Below are positions 34,101-44,331 of a DNA stretch of 64,000 nt, one piece after another. The translations under genes were made by a program, and so were the position numbers. This DNA is from Punica granatum (taxonomy: Eukaryota; Streptophyta; Magnoliopsida; Myrtales; Lythraceae): contig NC_045131.1 in assembly GCF_007655135.1 (NCBI RefSeq), forward strand, positions 20,072,001 to 20,136,000. Reading direction: 5' to 3'. Below the pieces are notes generated by a model, which had not been told where the DNA came from, did no database searches, and saw nothing but the letters and a program-made list of their open reading frames with translations. Each line of letters opens with the position of its first letter. Within the stretch, counting starts at the first letter, position 1.

Positions 34101-36191
34101 AGATCGTTTCTTGGAATTGAATGCATTGGTGTTTTTATTTTATCGTTGGCTATATAAGGATCACGTGACGGATGCGCCGTCTTGGATCACTATCCATTAA
34201 ATCTATAATATCCACGATATAGGGTCGTCATAATCGAATAATTTCATAAACGGAAAATGGGACGTGCCACTCGATTAAATAAATCACTCGGACTAAATAA
34301 TTGGGTTGATTGATCCTTAATTCGTAAACGCATCGATGATTCATGGAACGGCGTGAATGCCCTTTTCCACTAAAAATCCACAATTTCCAAATACCGAGCC
34401 GCGTAATACGAATAGAATTGATGTCTAGCGAGTACACACGTGCCGTGACTCGAGTCCGGGCCCAATTTGAGGCGGCCCGAGTCGAGGTACGAGAGTCCTT
34501 CTTAGACTCCTTCGTGTGACGCGATCTCCCATTTATACACGAACATTGTCATTTTATCATCCAAGGGCATAATCGTCATTCCGTGATTCACCGATACCCT
34601 AGGCGTTAGGGAGTTGGAAACGCTTTGATCTATGAACGAAAAAGGGCAACCCGTTCGGGTATGAGTTTCATTCGCACGGCCCATTCCGCTCACTTTCAGT
34701 GTTTCCATCTTCCTATCGTAGATTCGGTGGTGAACATTTCATTTCAGTTACAAAATACGAAAAACCGGATTAATCATGCATTTGGCTTAATCAAACATTA
34801 GACAATGGATAAATGGAATGATAAATTCCAATCTAGAGTCGAAATACGAGTTTGGCTAATTCGGTGAAACCGCAGTGACACTCAACAAAATAAGAGTCTT
34901 AAAACAAACACACGTATGTAATTGGCTTAGAACCCCATTCTAATCCACCATCTATGTTTGTCTAGGCTAGATACATTGTTTGCTAATCAACCCCGGCTAA
35001 TAACTGATTAAATCACGTACACTTGACTTAATACACCACTTGTCTGTATTCACTGATAGTTGTCAGTTATTGTCTGTATCATGTCAGTTTTATCTGTTTT
35101 CTTTTGTTTTATCCTTGCCTATGATGATTTATTGCGGTTCGGGCCCGAACCCATAGGTTACGTATTGCACGGGGTCCAACGCCTCAAATCACCGAACACG
35201 AGGTCCAACGCCTCTCAATTCACCGAGCGCGTGCAACCCGAGTGCGGAATGGGATCTAGCCTCGAGTCACCATCACACTCCAAATATGGCCTATGTGGAA
35301 GGCGATTTGGATTGGATGTGTGAAACGTGTTTAGATATCACCCGGGAGCTCGATCGGTCCAACGGTTACAGTGGGAACTAATCGGTTCTCCTGCAAACCA
35401 TTGGTTCAATCGGACCCGACCCCCGGCTCCTTGAAGCCCGCGTTGCCTTAATTTGTTTATCGGTTATTCAAAACATACGGTGAGTCGGAGGGGAATATTG
35501 GCCCAATGCAAACCGATCGGGATCCATTTATTTCATTCAGTTGTATTCTGTAATTATTCGAGTGCACATTGTGAGGATCTTATTTGTGTATTTATTCATA
35601 TACTTGTAAGGATCCCGATCGGTGAGCAAGAGGTCCGAGTGTTGAGTCGGTTAAGTCGATCTATCGTCACCAAGGGACGAGTAAGCTCGAATAATCATGG
35701 TCTCTGTTCGCGCAGGGAATCGACCATTACGGTCCGAAGAACTGTAACGCTAAGATAGCGAACCAATTCCTTGACTCTCAAGCCTACTCATCCTTCAGAT
35801 CATCGGCCCAACTCAATCGATTCATCGATTTTACGGTGTCAAAACGGGCGAGTCGAGCGCAACTCTAAATCACGCGGTAAATAAACAAAACGGCAAGCCT
35901 AGCAAGCTAGAGTACCGAAAGGGCGTGCAGGATATAGGCCCGCACGTAATAGAACCCCCGAATTCGAAATTTTCGATTCCGTATGACCACTGCCTTAGCA
36001 TTTAGGTGTACCCCGTACCCCTAGACCCGGGTAACTTGCCGGCCCTCGACCTTCAGGTCGTAAAATGGCGAGTGGCGACTCCTTCTCACGTGCGTTCGTC
36101 GCGCGTCCCCGGGAAGGTGGATACTCCCAAGCAGCGTTTGCTTAGGCATCGCGCGTGCGTGCCCCGACGAGATGAAATTCGGGTGCGCACA
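31156..36191 (+). mobile_element. Solo P-type LTR nested in the giant element's 5' LTR (5.0 kb)
   Basis: TGTCAGCACC start, GGGTGCGCACA end and perfect AAGCT duplications. There is no internal region. It is the same LTR type as its host LTR and in the same orientation, so an unaware annotation could mistake the arrangement for one element with oddly spaced LTRs. Confidence 0.94.
32478..32484 (+). promoter_or_regulatory. LTR TATA box (TATAAAG)
   Basis: CTATAAAGCCCC followed by a C/T-rich tract, about 1.3 kb into the LTR, as expected for its core promoter. Confidence 0.6.
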
Positions 36192-36196
36192 AAGCT
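36192..36196. repeat. Target-site duplication AAGCT, right copy
   Basis: Exact match to 31151-31155. Confidence 0.95.
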
Positions 36197-38008
36197 CATA
36201 ATTTCAAAACATCGAGACGTGTAACACGAATAGAATCGTGTCTGGCAAGTACTCGCGTACTATGACTCGAGTCCGGGCCCAATTTGAGGCGGCTCGAGTC
36301 GAGATGCGCGAGTCCTCTTTAGATCTCTTCGTGTCACACGATCTTTAATTTATATATGAACATCACACGTTTTACCACTCAAGGGCATAGTCGTCATTCC
36401 GTGATTCACCGATATCCTAGGCTTTAGGGAGTCGGAAACACCTCGATCTATGGACGGAAAAGGGCTACCCGTTCGGGTACGAGTCTCATTCACACGGCCC
36501 ATTCCGTTCACTTTCGGTGTTTCTATCTTCCTATTGTAGATTCGGTGGGGAGCATTTTATTTCAGTTACAAAACACAAAGAACCGGACTAATCATACATC
36601 CGACCCAATCAAACACTAGATAATGGATAGGCGGAATTATAGATTCCAATATAGAGTCAAAACACGAGTTTGGCTAATTCGGTGAAACCGCAATGACACT
36701 TAACTGAATAAGAGTCATAAAACAAACACACACATGTAATTGGCTTAGAACCTTATCCTAGCCTGCCTTCTATGTTTGCCTAGGTTAGATGCATTGTTTG
36801 CCAATCAACCACGGGTAATAACTGATTAAATCACGTACATTCGACTTAATACACCACTTGTCTATATTCATCGACAGTTGTCAGTTGTTGTCTGTATTGT
36901 GTCAGTTTTATCAGTTTTCTTCTGTTTCGTCTTTGCATATGATGATTTATTGCGGTTCGGGCCCGAACCCATAGGTCACGTGTTGCACGAGGTCCAACGC
37001 CCCAAATCACCGAACACGAGGTCCAACGCCTCTTAACTCACCGAGCGTGTGCGACCAGAGTGCGGAATGGGATCTAGCCTCGATTCACCGTCACACTCCG
37101 AATGCGGCCTATGTGGAAGGCGGATTTGGATTGAGCGCGTGAAACGGGTTTAGATATCACCCGGGAGCTCGATCGGTCCATCTGATACAGTGAGAACTGA
37201 CCGGTTCTCCCAAAGGCCGTTGGATCGATCGGACCCGACCCCCGGCTCCTCAAGCCCGCGTTGCCTTAATTTGTTTATCGGTCATTCAAAATACTCGGTG
37301 AGCCGGAGCGGAATATTGGCCAAATACAAACCGATCGGGATCCGTTTACTTATTCAGTTATACCTTGTAATTAGTTGAGAGAACATTGCGAGAATTCTGT
37401 TTGTATGTTCATTCGTACACTTGTAAGGATCCCCGATCGGCGAGCGAGAGGTCCGAGTGCCGGATCGATTAAGTTGGTCTATCGCCACCAAAGGGTGAGT
37501 AAACTCGGATACTCGTGGCTTCGGTTCACGCAGGGATTCGACCATCACGGTTCGATGAACTGTAACGCTAAGATAGTGAACCGACTCCTCGATGCACAAG
37601 CCTACTCATCTTTCGGATTTTTGACCCAACTTGATCAATCCATCGACTTTACGGTGTCAAAACGAGCAAGTCAAGTACGACCCTAAATCACGCTGTAAAT
37701 AAATAAAACGGCAAGCCTAGCAAGCTAGAGTACCGAAAGGGCGTGTGGGATATAGGCCCGCACGTAATAGAACCCCCGAATTCGGAATTTCCGGTTCCAC
37801 ATGACCATTGCCTTAGCATTTAGGTGTACCTCGTACCCCTAGACCCAGGTAACTTGCCGGCCCTCGACCTTCGGGTCGTAAAATGGCGAGTGGCGACTCC
37901 TTCTCACGTGCGTCCGTCGCGCGTCCCCGGGAAGGTGGACACTCCCAAGCCGCGTTTGCTTAGGCGCGCGCATGCGTGCCCCGACGAGACTAAATTCGGG
38001 TGCGCACA
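36197..38008 (+). mobile_element. 5' LTR of giant element, part 2
   Basis: It continues from 31155 with CATAATTTCAAAACATCG and ends GGGTGCGCACA. The PBS follows after three bases (GCT), fixing this as the true 5' LTR. The U5 PBS-like motif is at 37891-37900. Confidence 0.92.
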
Positions 38009-38011
38009 GCT

Positions 38012-38029
38012 TGGCGACTCCACTGGGGA
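38012..38029 (+). promoter_or_regulatory. Primer-binding site, tRNA-Arg type
   Basis: TGGCGACTCCACTGGGGA is complementary to the 3' end with CCA of a plant tRNA-Arg as I recall it. It primes minus-strand DNA synthesis and matches the PBS at 18980-18999 for 18 bases. Confidence 0.87.
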
Positions 38030-38618
38030 CATCTAGAGGGTTCGGGCTCAATCCCGTTTGCTTGCTTGCTTGTTTATTTACTGCTTTCCGCATTTCTCGC
38101 TTATCTATTTTACGCACTTTTATTTTCCGCACATGCATTGCACATCATACTAGCTTCTTAGGCACCTTGTCCGACATCCCACGGGCACTAATATAGGAAG
38201 CTAGGTTAGTCAGAGGTTCCGAGTAAGGGAACGGATCGAGTCGGCTATGCCACCGAACCGGCCCCAAAAGATCCTCGCTCGATTTCAAGGAATTCACACC
38301 CTTGAGTCGGAGCCCCCATCCTTAGTTAGCGGTTCTCCCAATAGCACCGAAAACCATGCATACACAGGGACCGTCATGCTGGACCAATTTTTAGCTCCAT
38401 GCCGTCAACCGACCCAAAGTCAAGTCCTTGAGTCGACCCGTAGTTTTTTTTAGGACGGGCATTTTGTTGCTTTTGTAAGAAAGAGCGATGTATACTGTAA
38501 AAAACACAACTATAGTTTATCTTTCCGCACTGCATACATTCTTTCGAAAAAGACTTAGGACATTGCATTGATTTGATTCTAAAAACGTTAAGCCGGCATT
38601 TCCTCCATCTAGGTAAGA
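38030..38618 (+). other. Noncoding leader of the giant element
   Basis: No credible frame. It holds a CTTG microsatellite (about 38058-38072) and the motif TTTACTGCTTTCCG (38077-38090) that seeds the 3' array. It is homologous to the leader of the non-autonomous element (18400-19002, inverted), which suggests a conserved RNA function. Confidence 0.7.
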
Positions 38619-40118
38619 ATGGACCGCTCGGCTCCCGGTCTTAGGCTCGAAGCAATCACGCCGCCACGACAAGATATCATGCGCATTTGGAGAACGCTTC
38701 GGCCGGTGGATCGCGCCTTCATCCAGGATATCATCGGGGACATGGTCATGCTCACGGAAACCCCGGTGGATTGGATCTTCCTAAGGACCGCCGCCGAATT
38801 TTGGGATCCCGAGCACGCAGTATTCAACTTCCAGGGGACGGAGTTAGCACCTACAATCGAGGAGTACACGGCACTCATCCAAAGGCCCACACCCACGACC
38901 CAAGGCATATTCAGACCCAACCCGTTCACAACCGTCCAAGGTCAGCTGTCCGCCCTTCTCCGCATACCCGCTCAAGACATCCACGAAGAGCTTCATCAGC
39001 GATGGGATCAAGGCATCAGGATTGCGTGGCTCTCTGATTGGACACTCCTCCGCGCAATGACGCCTACTACAGCTTCCTACCAGCGTGATGCTTGCCATGG
39101 ATTCTTGCTCCTGGTTTTTGGCACCCTCCTGTTCCCGCACTCGCCGAACCTCATCGACGGGGCTATAGCCCAAGTCGTCCTCCAAGCGGTGGGAGGCCAT
39201 AGTTACGTAGAGGCTTTGTTAGCCGAGACCGTTCGGTCTCTTGACTATGTTAGAGAGGTTCGGCGAGGCAGGATGAGGGGATCCCCGCACTTGTTGCAGA
39301 TTTGGCTTCTAGCTCATATTCGCCCGTTTTGCTCGTCACACCCGTTCTCCTACATCGCCGACGAGCGCTCGCTGATCGAACGCCTGGCACCGGTCATCCC
39401 ACCTCCCGAGCATAGCTTCTCGGAATGGAGGCGCTTTTGACGCGAGCTGACGCCCTCGCGGTTCCTATGGGTCGCCCGATGGAACCCCAGCGGCCCCATG
39501 ATCACCGGATGTCCCGGAATTGTGGGAGTTCCTCTCCTCAGCCATTTGGGAAGCACCCTCATATTTCCCGGCCGAGTAATCAGACAACTCGGCGGCCTAC
39601 AGGACATTCCCGCCGAGGCGGACAGCCTACCTTTCCGTCTCCAATGGGCCGACTCCACTTCCACGGCCCCCGATAGGTTCCTACAGATTCGGGAGATCCG
39701 CTGTCAGCGGGATGCTAGTACTATATAGCGCCTGTACTTCCCCGAGCATTGCACCGACGAGGAGCGAGCGTTCTCCGCCACCTCAGCATACGTGGCCCGA
39801 TTCTACCCGCAAGGATCGACACCGCCACAACGGTCTCAGGCCGCCCCGACTCCCCGCGCTACATCCACCCTCGTCCCTGAAGCCGAAAGTCCCACCCAAG
39901 CGGCCATGCACGCGGAGCTGCGGGCCATCAGGGAGGAACGGGATAGGCTCTGTTGCGAGCTTGTTGACTCCCGCGCAGAGGTCGCGGACTACAGAGAGCT
40001 TCAGACACAGCTGACTCAGGTACGCGCCCGGGTCGCACACTTAGACCGGGAGATGGCCCGCTTGGATGCGGAGTTGGATCGAGTGCACAAGGGGGCGCGC
40101 AACATCGCCCATCCTTAG
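38619..40118 (+). pseudogene. ORF1, DUF7745-like protein with coiled coil, two stops
   Basis: A single frame runs from ATG 38619 to TAG 40116-40118 (500 codons), broken by TGA at 39438-39440 and TAG at 39726-39728. The N-terminal two thirds (IWRTLRPVDRAFIQDIIGD, FWDPEHAVFNFQGTELAPTI, EEYTALIQRP) resembles plant proteins labelled DUF7745 or 'plant mobile domain'-like, which in Tat-type elements lie before gag. The C-terminal ~65 residues form a clear coiled coil (ELRAIREERDRLCCELVDSR and following, about 39906-40095). Its role in the element is unknown; the coiled coil suggests oligomerisation. It has the same orientation as gag, 319 bp upstream. Family name from memory. Confidence 0.75.
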
Positions 40119-40437
40119 GATTAGTAGGCGCACTCATTTTTGCCCTCGCTCGGACCCACTCCACTTTCGAGCGGCCACCGAACGCAAAGGGATGTCGGCT
40201 TTACGTTTATGTTCCTTTCTTTTCTTCCGAATGTTCTATTTTGTAAAACCATGGAACTTGGAGCTAATCAATGTAATGACATTAGTGTTTTGAAAGCTCA
40301 TGCATCTCATACATTTTGGCATTTTACTTAATTCCGCACTTATCATTCGAGTTATCGGTGTCTGTCCTTATGCACCCTTGGAATGCAGGTGATCGCAACT
40401 GGCGTCACACCACTACCCGACTCGTCAGCGTCTCAGG
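40119..40437 (+). other. Spacer between ORF1 and gag
   Basis: 319 bp with no conserved frame. It is A/T-rich compared with the GC-rich genes on both sides. It may hold splice or translation signals for gag, but I cannot identify one with confidence. Confidence 0.4.
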
Positions 40438-42426
40438 ATGGCAGAAGGGGACCATGTCGATGTTTCCGAAGAAGTCAACCCTTCGGTCCCGACTCTCACT
40501 CAACCGCCCCAAACACACGCTCTGCCGCCTCTCACTCCTGCAGGTGTGCTCCCGGCATACTCAACCGCCCCTCCGGTGCATCCCCCGCCCCTGACATCTT
40601 CAGGAGCGCTCCATGCATAGACCTCACAGACGCCCTCTGCCTCCGAGGACCAAGCTCGCATTGCCGCACTCGAAGGCACGGTCAACCAAATGGCCGTTAA
40701 CATGGCGGAACTGCTAGCCCTACTCAGGGGACCCAATCGAGCCTCTTCGAGTTCCACGCCTCCGCCGGGACAAGGGCCAACTACTGAACCGACCCCCTGG
40801 ATTCCGCCGACTTAGGCCCCAGAGAATATGGAAGCACCCCCGCCGCCAACATTGCACACGTCCGCGGCTCATCCTGCCGCAGGTCCATATCCGCCGCCAC
40901 CGGCCCCCACGACCGTCCCCCTTCCACCGGCAACCTTCTTATCTTCGGAACACATTATGTCCGCTCCTCCGCCCGTCTCCATACCGGCCCCGGCTATGGC
41001 CTACACAATACCTCCGCCGACGGTTTTCCCAGCGTCCAACGCACCCGCTCCAACTCACCTTCAAGCCACGGAGCTTCCTCCCTATCCGCCTCTGCAGCCC
41101 CACGCCGATCCTTCCTACCAGGCGCTGCCCCCCATAGACACCACCTTCCACGAACCGGGCACGCCTATTCATGCGGCCCAGTTCGCCTCGCCGACGCATT
41201 TCTTCCTCGAGGCTGACACCGAACAGGAACGAAGGCTCAAGAGGATGGAAGAAACGATAAGGGCCCTACAAATGGGTGATGCTCAGCCCGACGCGCGCTA
41301 CGGCGACTGTAGCCTATTCCCGGCTATGCGGCTACCCCTGAAGTTCAAGATCCCGGAATTCAAGACCTATGAGGGCACGACGGATCCGCGCCACCATCTC
41401 CGCCACTACCGGGGGAAAATGCTGCAATATTGGGAATACGAGGAGTTTGTCATCCACTCCTTCCAGGATAGCCTGTCAGGGTCGGCCCTCGATTGGTTCA
41501 TGTCGCTGAAGGCCGAGGACATCCCAACATGGGACGACCTCTCCCGTAAGTTCACCGACCAATACCGATATTGCGCGGAAGCACCTCCCACCCTCCTGGA
41601 GTTAAGCACCAAGGAGATGGCGAGGGGCCAAAAGTTCGAAGAGTATGCCGCCAAATGGTGTGCCCAAGCCGCAAAGCACATTCCCCCGATCAGCGAGGCG
41701 CAACAGATCCAATTGTTCCACTCCACACTGAGAGGAGTGTACTATTCGCACCTATTGGCACACACCTCGTCATTCTCCGATCTCATCGAGGCCGGGAAGA
41801 AGTTGGATTTGGGCATCAAGCTCGGAAGGATGGAGGACCCCACCAGCAAAGGGGATGAGTCGTCGAAGAAGGTCCCCGCGGCATCATCGTCTTCAAGCGG
41901 GAGAAGGGGAAAGGAAGTTACGGTGAATACCGTCAACACGGCCCAACAGGTTCCTCAGCAATATTCGATGAATTACACGGCGGCGCCTCCTACGGCCCCC
42001 TCCTACGCCCCGCAAGCACCTCAATACCGGCCTCAAGCCTCTACCCAACCAATCTACTACTCAGCACTACCGCCTCCACCCCCATCAACGGTTCCGTCGC
42101 CTGTCGTCCACCATTATGCCCCTACTCCGTCCCAAGCCCCTCAATACCAACCCCCCGTTCCTAGGACTTCTCAGCCGACACAACGAGTCTCGCCCTCGCA
42201 AAGTCAACAAGGCGGTGCAGCACAATCGCGACCCCGCCGACAATACCCGACCCTGCCGGTCCTGCTTTCCCACATCTACCGGCAAATTCGCGATAAGATC
42301 GGGACAATAGCGCCCGACCCAAGCTTCGATCCAACCATCCAAGATCAAAGCAAACAGTGCGAATACCATCGGGGTGCACCAGGGCACACCCTGGACACTT
42401 GTTGGAGATTGAGGGAGAGGATCTAG
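40438..42426 (+). pseudogene. gag: gag, capsid and nucleocapsid, with internal stops
   Basis: One frame from ATG 40438, broken by TAG at 40618-40620 and 40813-40815, reaches TAG 42424-42426. That last stop lies at the gag-protease joint and the frame stays open beyond it. Order: proline-rich N terminus, a short helical segment (ARIAALEGTVNQMAVNMAEL), a second proline-rich stretch, then a retrotransposon Gag domain at about 41320-41840 (FKIPEFKTYEGTTDPRHHLR, FQDSLSGSALDWFMSLK, ELSTKEMARGQKFEEYAAKW). After a Pro/Gln/Tyr-rich linker comes a zinc-knuckle-like CEYHRGAPGHTLDTC, with His in place of the second Cys. The product would coat the RNA in virus-like particles. Confidence 0.88.
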
Positions 42427-44115
42427 GAGATGATCCAGGAGATGATCGATGCGAAGGAACTCGTATTCAATGCTGTGAAGCCTCCAAACGTACAGGCCAA
42501 TCATCTCCCCGACCATGGATCGACTCCGGGGCCCTCTGTCAACATGATCACCCTATGCACATCGGGGAAGGGCGAAGGTGAGCAAGGTTGTTCCTCTCCC
42601 TTCGTGATCGAGTACATACCCGCAGAAGTCGCGATCGGGTTCACCGGGACCGACACACCGCCTGCCCCGTTCGTCATAGACATTCCCGCCCGAGAGCCAT
42701 ACTCGGACGATAAGGCCCCTTGGACCTACGAGGGTGGTGTCAGGAGCCTCGAGCGACAATTCGGCGTCATGGGCATAACCCGCTCAGGACGGCTGTATGA
42801 GAATCCAGCGGTCGCGGACAAAGGAAAGGCGCCCGCAATAGGAGCCGAAGCCACGCCCGATGTCTCGCCTACTCCGCCCAAGAAAGTGACAAAAGAGGAG
42901 GCCGAAGCCTTCATAAGAGTCATCAAAGCGAGCGAGTACAAGGTGGTGGAACAGATGGCCAAATCTCCGGCCCATATCTCATTGCTCGCCCTCCTACTCA
43001 ACTCGGAACCTCACAGGGAGGCCTTCATGCGGGTCCTGACGGCCGCACAAGTCCCCAAAGGGACGCCCCTAGACCGGATAGAGGAAACCATCAGCACCAT
43101 TTTCTCCAATACCATCTCGTTTTTGGACGATGAGCTCCCCTCTGAAGGATGCGCTCATTTCCGGGCATTGCACATCGTTTGCAAGTGCAACAACCATATC
43201 GTCGGCCGAGTCATGATCGACAACGGTTCCGCACTCAACGTATGCCCGGTAACCACTTTGAAGCAGATGAATGTGGATCTCAACCGCATCCGCCCTAGCA
43301 AAACAGCGGTCCGAGCCTTTGATGATTCGAGGAGAGAGGTGAACGGGGAGATTGACCTCCTCATAGATATCGGCCCATGCTCCTTCAGCGTCACATTCCA
43401 AGTGTTGGATATCCCGAACGCTTTCAGTCTACTCCTTGGAAAGCCTTGGATTCACTCGGCCGGCGCCATTCCGTCCTCGCTACATCAGAAGGTGAAATTC
43501 ATCGTCGAGGAAAAGATCATCACGGTCAAGGGGGAGGAGGATTACGCCATCTACAAGGAGACGGCGGTTCCCTACATCACCGTCGGGGACGACGAAAACT
43601 TACCCTTCCACTCCTTCGAGACCATCTCCTTTATTCGGGATTACGGAGAGGTCGGGCCGTCCCGCACCGACCGCATGATAGGGAAGGTCCTTTTGCGCCA
43701 CAATTACATTCCCGGCATCGGCCTTGGGGCGCGAGGACAAGGAATCAATCGCCCCATTGAAGTTGAAGTGTACAAGCACAGGAGGGGACTTGGCTTTCGC
43801 CCCTCCTGCCATGAAATCGTTGGGGCCCGTCGAGGCAACCATCTCCACCGCCTCGCCACGCACTATGGTAGGCTCAACAGGGGCATCCCAGTCCCCCCGC
43901 TATTGCATTTTTTCCCGGGACCTCCACTCATCATCGGGAGCACCTCTGACGGCCCTTCCTCGGACTTCGACGACACGACCGACGCCTTGCCAACCGTGTA
44001 CGCCGTCACCGAGGAGATTCCTTCAGGGGTTCACATCCGCCCGGCGCAGGAAGACGAGGAGCTTAACAACTGCACCTCAGTCCTGCGCTATTCGGCTGTG
44101 ATCGCCGATGTGTAA
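42427..44115 (+). CDS. pro: Aspartic protease region with G-patch-like tail
   Basis: In frame with gag and separated from it only by TAG 42424-42426, so normally part of a Gag-Pro polyprotein. The protease active site is DNGSALN at 43219 (GRVMIDNGSALNVCP), with the flap/core region ending at FSLLLGKPWI. Downstream, YIPGIGLGARGQGINRP followed by GLGFRPSC (about 43700-43805) resembles the G-patch seen in Tat elements. The frame ends at TAA 44113-44115, which falls inside the probable intron, so translation would continue into RT if that intron is spliced. No stop interrupts this segment. Confidence 0.85.
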   Translation, partial: EMIQEMIDAKELVFNAVKPPNVQANHLPDHGSTPGPSVNMITLCTSGKGEGEQGCSSPFVIEYIPAEVAIGFTGTDTPPAPFVIDIPAREPYSDDKAPWTYEGGVRSLERQFGVMGITRSGRLYENPAVADKGKAPAIGAEATPDVSPTPPKKVTKEEAEAFIRVIKASEYKVVEQMAKSPAHISLLALLLNSEPHREAFMRVLTAAQVPKGTPLDRIEETISTIFSNTISFLDDELPSEGCAHFRALHIVCKCNNHIVGRVMIDNGSALNVCPVTTLKQMNVDLNRIRPSKTAVRAFDDSRREVNGEIDLLIDIGPCSFSVTFQVLDIPNAFSLLLGKPWIHSAGAIPSSLHQKVKFIVEEKIITVKGEEDYAIYKETAVPYITVGDDENLPFHSFETISFIRDYGEVGPSRTDRMIGKVLLRHNYIPGIGLGARGQGINRPIEVEVYKHRRGLGFRPSCHEIVGARRGNHLHRLATHYGRLNRGIPVPPLLHFFPGPPLIIGSTSDGPSSDFDDTTDALPTVYAVTEEIPSGVHIRPAQEDEELNNCTSVLRYSAVIADV

Positions 44116-44331
44116 GACTTATCTATGTATGAGATGTGTCCCGCGTGTCGGCGTAGCCGTAGGCCACACGACGGAAGGGGGAACTCTGTTATGGCTTCAT
44201 GATCCATACTATTAATGAATTCCCTACATGCATTTTTTTGAATCCTTGTTTATTCCATTCTCCCTTCCTTGCTCTTTTATTCATGTCATTCTAAATTTTT
44301 CTTTCTAAGACGATTCCTTCAAATTCTCCAG
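44112..44331 (+). other. Probable intron between protease and reverse transcriptase
   Basis: The donor is GT|GTAAGACT at 44112 and the acceptor is TTCTCCAG|GC ending at 44331, after a T-rich, pyrimidine-rich tract (44222-44305). Removing 220 bp joins phase: two bases of a codon before the donor plus one after the acceptor, then the pol frame. Ogre elements are known to have an intron at this place. The other acceptor-like site (CTAAG at 44308-44309) would meet a stop at once. Not proven by transcripts. Confidence 0.6.

Noticed and set aside
38012..38029. A tRNA-Arg gene at the PBS sites
   Set aside because: Only the 18-20 bases complementary to the tRNA 3' end are present; there is no cloverleaf.
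42424..42426. TAG between gag and protease as a programmed read-through stop
   Set aside because: The following bases do not form a known read-through context, and similar TAG codons occur at two unrelated places inside gag; mutation is simpler.
44306..44309. Alternative intron acceptor CTAAG
   Set aside because: Joining it to the donor at 44112 enters a frame that stops within 18 codons; the acceptor at 44329-44331 restores the pol frame.
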